Of a DNA stretch of 24,234 nt, positions 21,560 to 24,234 are shown in pieces; position 1 is the first letter of the stretch, and each line of letters starts with the position of its first letter. Made by a program: the position numbers and the translations under genes. The stretch comes from a virus: positions 1-24,234 of the IMG/VR virus record IMGVR_UViG_3300017962_000116; one strand, given 5' to 3'. The notes below the pieces were generated by a model. It saw only the letters and a program-made list of their open reading frames with translations. It had not been told where the DNA came from and made no database searches.

Positions 21560-24234
21560 GTCAAGAATTTAAAGTTTATGATTATGATATAATTTATCTC
21601 AGCTATGACGAACCAAATGCTGAAGAAAATTACTACGATCTAAAACAAAAGATTCCATGGGCAAAACGCATACATGGAGTAGAAGGATCTGATGCAGCAC
21701 ACAAAGCCTGCGCAGAATTATCTGAAACTGAACGTTTTATTACTATCGACGGAGATAATAAAGTATCTCATAATTTTATTTCTGAAGAACTACATTTTAG
21801 TGACGACAAAGATCTAAGCAAATGTGTCATAAGTTTTAGTGCATATAACATGATAAATGGTCTTGTATACGGTAACGGCGGAATAAAATGCTGGCCAACA
21901 GAGCTTGTCAAAATTATGCGTACACACGAAAACGCAGATCCTGACAATACTGCTGCAGGAATTGATTTTTGTTGGGATTTAGAATACTTGCAAATTAACA
22001 AACTTCACAGTCATGTTTACAATAACGCAACACCGTGGCAGGCTTGGAGAGCCGGATTCCGTGAAGGTGTAAAAATGAGTCTGCTCGAAGGCAAAAAACC
22101 AGACAAGGACAAATTTAATACACAAGTTGCAAGAAAAAATCTTGATAGGTTAAAAATTTGGACAACAGTGGGCGAGGATGTAAAAAATGGTCTTTGGGCA
22201 ATCTATGGAGCTCGCGAAGGTGTGTATAAAACCATGTGTACAGACTGGGATTATGTAAATGTTCGTGACTTTGAGTATCTAAATAATTTATGGAAAGAAG
22301 AATACAGTAAAATACGTGAAGAGGATTTAAGATACGAAATAATGGGACTAGGGCACACACTGAGAGAAGAATTAGATCTTAATATTCCTGTAGATCATTA
22401 CAATACTGAACAAAGTAAGTTTTTTAAAAGTGTTTATACACCGCCAGAAAGAGCTCCTCAGACGTTTTTATCTGAAAAAGAAAAATCAGAATATGATATT
22501 GTAATGATTAGTTACAACGAACCTAATGCAGAAGAAAATTATCACAAACTAAAAACACGTTTCCCCCGTGCAAAGCGTATTCACGGTGTAAAAGGAATTC
22601 CAAAAGCACATCAGGAAGCTGCAAAACTTTGTAAAACAGATTTAATTTGGATAGTTGACGGTGATGCTGATATAAAAGATGATTTTAATTTTGATTACAA
22701 GTCGCCTAACCATGAAATGAACTATGTTAAGGTTTGGAGAAGCGAAAATCCAGTAAATGGGTTGAAATATGGTTACGGCGGAGTAAAACTTTTTCCTAGA
22801 CAGGCAACAATTGAAATGGATATTACCAAACCCGATATGACCACTAGTATCAGCAGGCATTTTAGACCTATGCCTAGTGTAAGTAATGTAACTTCCTTCA
22901 ATACAGATGCATTTAGTGCATGGAAAAGTGGATTTAGAGAATGTGCAAAGCTAGCCAGTAGCATTATAGATAGACAAAAGCAAGACGAAACAGACAAACG
23001 TCTTACAGCCTGGTGTCAAGATGCTGACCAATCTATACCTTTTGCTAATGAAGCAGTTCAAGGTGCAAGAGAAGGAAGAAAGTATGGTGAAAAATTCAAA
23101 AATAATCTAGAGAAATTAAATCTTATAAATGATTTTGACTGGTTGCAACAGCAATTCAAAAAAAGCTATAAAACTGAGGATAAACCTTCACAGACAACCA
23201 ATGATAACGCAGACGAATTTGTAAAAGAAATTTTAGATAGATTTGAAATATTATATCCTAAAGAAAAAGTTAGTAATTTTAGGAGATTTTATTCTTCACA
23301 GGAACTTACAAGTTTATTCAAACTCGTAGATAACGATGATTTAAGAAAAGCAATAGTAGAAAAAAATCTACACAGTATTTTTAGATTAGTAGACGTTGAC
23401 GATGATTTAAGAAAAGCAATAGTAGAAAAAAACCTACATAGTATTTTTAGAATAGTTGAAACCGATGATGATTTAAGAAAAGCAATAGTAGAAAAAAATC
23501 TACACAGTATTTTTAGATTAGTAAATGCTGACGATGATTTAAGAAAAGCAATAGTAGAAGAAAACTTGCATAGCATTTTTAGATTATTAGATAATGATGA
23601 TCTAAGGAAAGCAGTAATTGATAAAAACATGTACAGTCTTGCGAGATTACTACCAGAACTTCAAGACGAAATGAAAGTTGCGTTGAACAACGATCAATAT
23701 GCGCTATGGAGAGTGTTAGAAAATTATACTAGTAGTTCTTTAATTAAACCTATAAAAACGTTAGTAAATGAAAATAAAAACTTTGACAAAGATTGTATTA
23801 GTAGAGGACAACTCAAAAGTAAAATATGGTTAATTGATACACTATTACAACTTGATGTGAAATTAGGCAATGTATTTTTATGTGCTGGTTGGTATGCTAC
23901 TATAGTTCCTCTTTTAGTTGAAAAAGGATTACAGTTTAATTCCATAAGAAGTTTTGACATTGATCCAGATGTTTGGAAAATTTCGGAAATATTTAACAAA
24001 GATCTAGTTGCAAATGGTTGGAAATTTAAAGCTCAAACTTTAGATATACATGATTTAAAATATGATGAATTTAAATTCACAACTATTAAAAGCAATGGTG
24101 AAACAGAACAATTAAAAGAAAGTGCTAATACAATTATTAATACAAGTTGTGAACACATAGAAAACTTTAGTGAATGGTATAATAAAATACCAACAGGTAA
24201 ATTGGTCATTTTACAAAGTAATAATTATTTTGAA
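21556..24234 (+). CDS. Tandem glycosyltransferase-like / helical repeat / methyltransferase-like protein (3' truncated)
   Basis: Read directly from the ATGA overlap at 21556, the frame stays open for 893 codons to the window edge. Two tandem copies of one domain are clear. YDIIYLSYDEPNAEENY (residue 10) matches YDIVMISYNEPNAEENY (313); D65-G-D67 matches D368-G-D370; GLVYGNGGIK (102) matches GLKYGYGGVK (402); GAREG at 218 matches GAREG at 503. DGD is the likely metal/nucleotide-sugar site of a glycosyltransferase-like fold. Residues 594-701 hold 21-22-residue helical repeats. From about 756 comes a class I SAM-methyltransferase-like domain: NVFLCAGWYATIVPLL (772, motif I), FDIDPDV with D801, and NTSCEHI (862, motif IV). 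It ends unfinished after LVILQSNN. It probably adds sugars and methyl groups to one target, which is unknown. Confidence 0.75.
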   Translation, partial: MSQEFKVYDYDIIYLSYDEPNAEENYYDLKQKIPWAKRIHGVEGSDAAHKACAELSETERFITIDGDNKVSHNFISEELHFSDDKDLSKCVISFSAYNMINGLVYGNGGIKCWPTELVKIMRTHENADPDNTAAGIDFCWDLEYLQINKLHSHVYNNATPWQAWRAGFREGVKMSLLEGKKPDKDKFNTQVARKNLDRLKIWTTVGEDVKNGLWAIYGAREGVYKTMCTDWDYVNVRDFEYLNNLWKEEYSKIREEDLRYEIMGLGHTLREELDLNIPVDHYNTEQSKFFKSVYTPPERAPQTFLSEKEKSEYDIVMISYNEPNAEENYHKLKTRFPRAKRIHGVKGIPKAHQEAAKLCKTDLIWIVDGDADIKDDFNFDYKSPNHEMNYVKVWRSENPVNGLKYGYGGVKLFPRQATIEMDITKPDMTTSISRHFRPMPSVSNVTSFNTDAFSAWKSGFRECAKLASSIIDRQKQDETDKRLTAWCQDADQSIPFANEAVQGAREGRKYGEKFKNNLEKLNLINDFDWLQQQFKKSYKTEDKPSQTTNDNADEFVKEILDRFEILYPKEKVSNFRRFYSSQELTSLFKLVDNDDLRKAIVEKNLHSIFRLVDVDDDLRKAIVEKNLHSIFRIVETDDDLRKAIVEKNLHSIFRLVNADDDLRKAIVEENLHSIFRLLDNDDLRKAVIDKNMYSLARLLPELQDEMKVALNNDQYALWRVLENYTSSSLIKPIKTLVNENKNFDKDCISRGQLKSKIWLIDTLLQLDVKLGNVFLCAGWYATIVPLLVEKGLQFNSIRSFDIDPDVWKISEIFNKDLVANGWKFKAQTLDIHDLKYDEFKFTTIKSNGETEQLKESANTIINTSCEHIENFSEWYNKIPTGKLVILQSNNYFE
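23335..23658 (+). repeat. Tandem 63-66-bp coding repeat (five units)
   Basis: Units begin at 23335, 23401, 23467, 23533 and 23596. The first three are exactly 66 bases and the last two 63. The protein unit is DDLRKAIVEKNLHSIFRL plus a variable VDxD-type linker. Units 1 and 3 differ only near their ends, in the linker codons. Unit 4 has several changes, and unit 5 is degenerate (DDLRKAVIDKNMYSLARL). Degenerate flanks (SSQELTSLFKLVDN before, and LQDEMKVALNNDQYALWRVL after) suggest a longer, older solenoid from which the middle was recently amplified. The spacing D-x-x-x-R-x-A-[IV] recalls leucine-rich-variant repeats, but this is tentative. Confidence 0.85.

Noticed and set aside
23289-23630. 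Minus-strand frame with repeated FFSTIAFLKSSS units
   Set aside because: It is the mirror of the 66-bp coding repeat on the plus strand; the repeat period being a multiple of three keeps the reverse frame open.

Overview
The window is a piece of a bacteriophage genome, most likely a marine T4-like myovirus of the cyanophage/pelagiphage type. It has long structural genes on one strand only, almost no spacing between genes, AT-rich composition by eye, and T4-type late-promoter boxes (xATAAATA). It also carries a gp12-like Collar domain and a family of tail-fibre proteins with repeated GQLW[YF]D / YDG motifs. I recognise those fibres from memory as typical of marine T4-like phages; no search was run. 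The host cannot be read from the sequence. I saw no tRNA, CRISPR array, integrase or insertion sequence.

Bases 1-11921 are the 3' part of one giant gene (at least 3973 codons, start outside the window). It encodes a modular virion protein with carbohydrate-binding-like modules, FG-GAP/beta-propeller-like repeats, an internal duplication, glycine-rich beta repeats and a C-terminal array of DGST repeats. Bases 11946-12560 encode a 204-residue structural protein. Bases 12564-18094 hold three paralogous tail-fibre genes with a shared N-terminal module and three different C-termini. Bases 18134-19096 encode one more probable structural protein. Late-type boxes precede the genes at 11946, 16568 and 18134.

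At about 19100 the character changes. A near-consensus sigma-70 promoter (TTGACA-N17-TATACT, with a 12-bp palindrome over its -10) leads into a tight operon of five genes, four of whose junctions overlap (three are ATGA). It contains an unknown 116-residue protein, two paralogous GT-A-like glycosyltransferases, an unknown 166-residue protein, and a long protein open at the window edge. That last protein was assembled from the nucleotide sequence: two tandem copies of a DGD-containing glycosyltransferase-like domain, a run of 21-22-residue helical repeats, and a class I SAM-methyltransferase-like domain.

The simplest reading is a late adhesion module followed by a sugar/methyl transfer cassette under separate, probably earlier, transcription. 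It could decorate the fibres beside it or a host glycan. This is inference from domains and position; no substrate is visible. The unusual parts are the multidomain transferase with its recently expanded repeat, the divergent ESD motif in one glycosyltransferase, and the promoter switch. There is no gene-free stretch over 100 bases.
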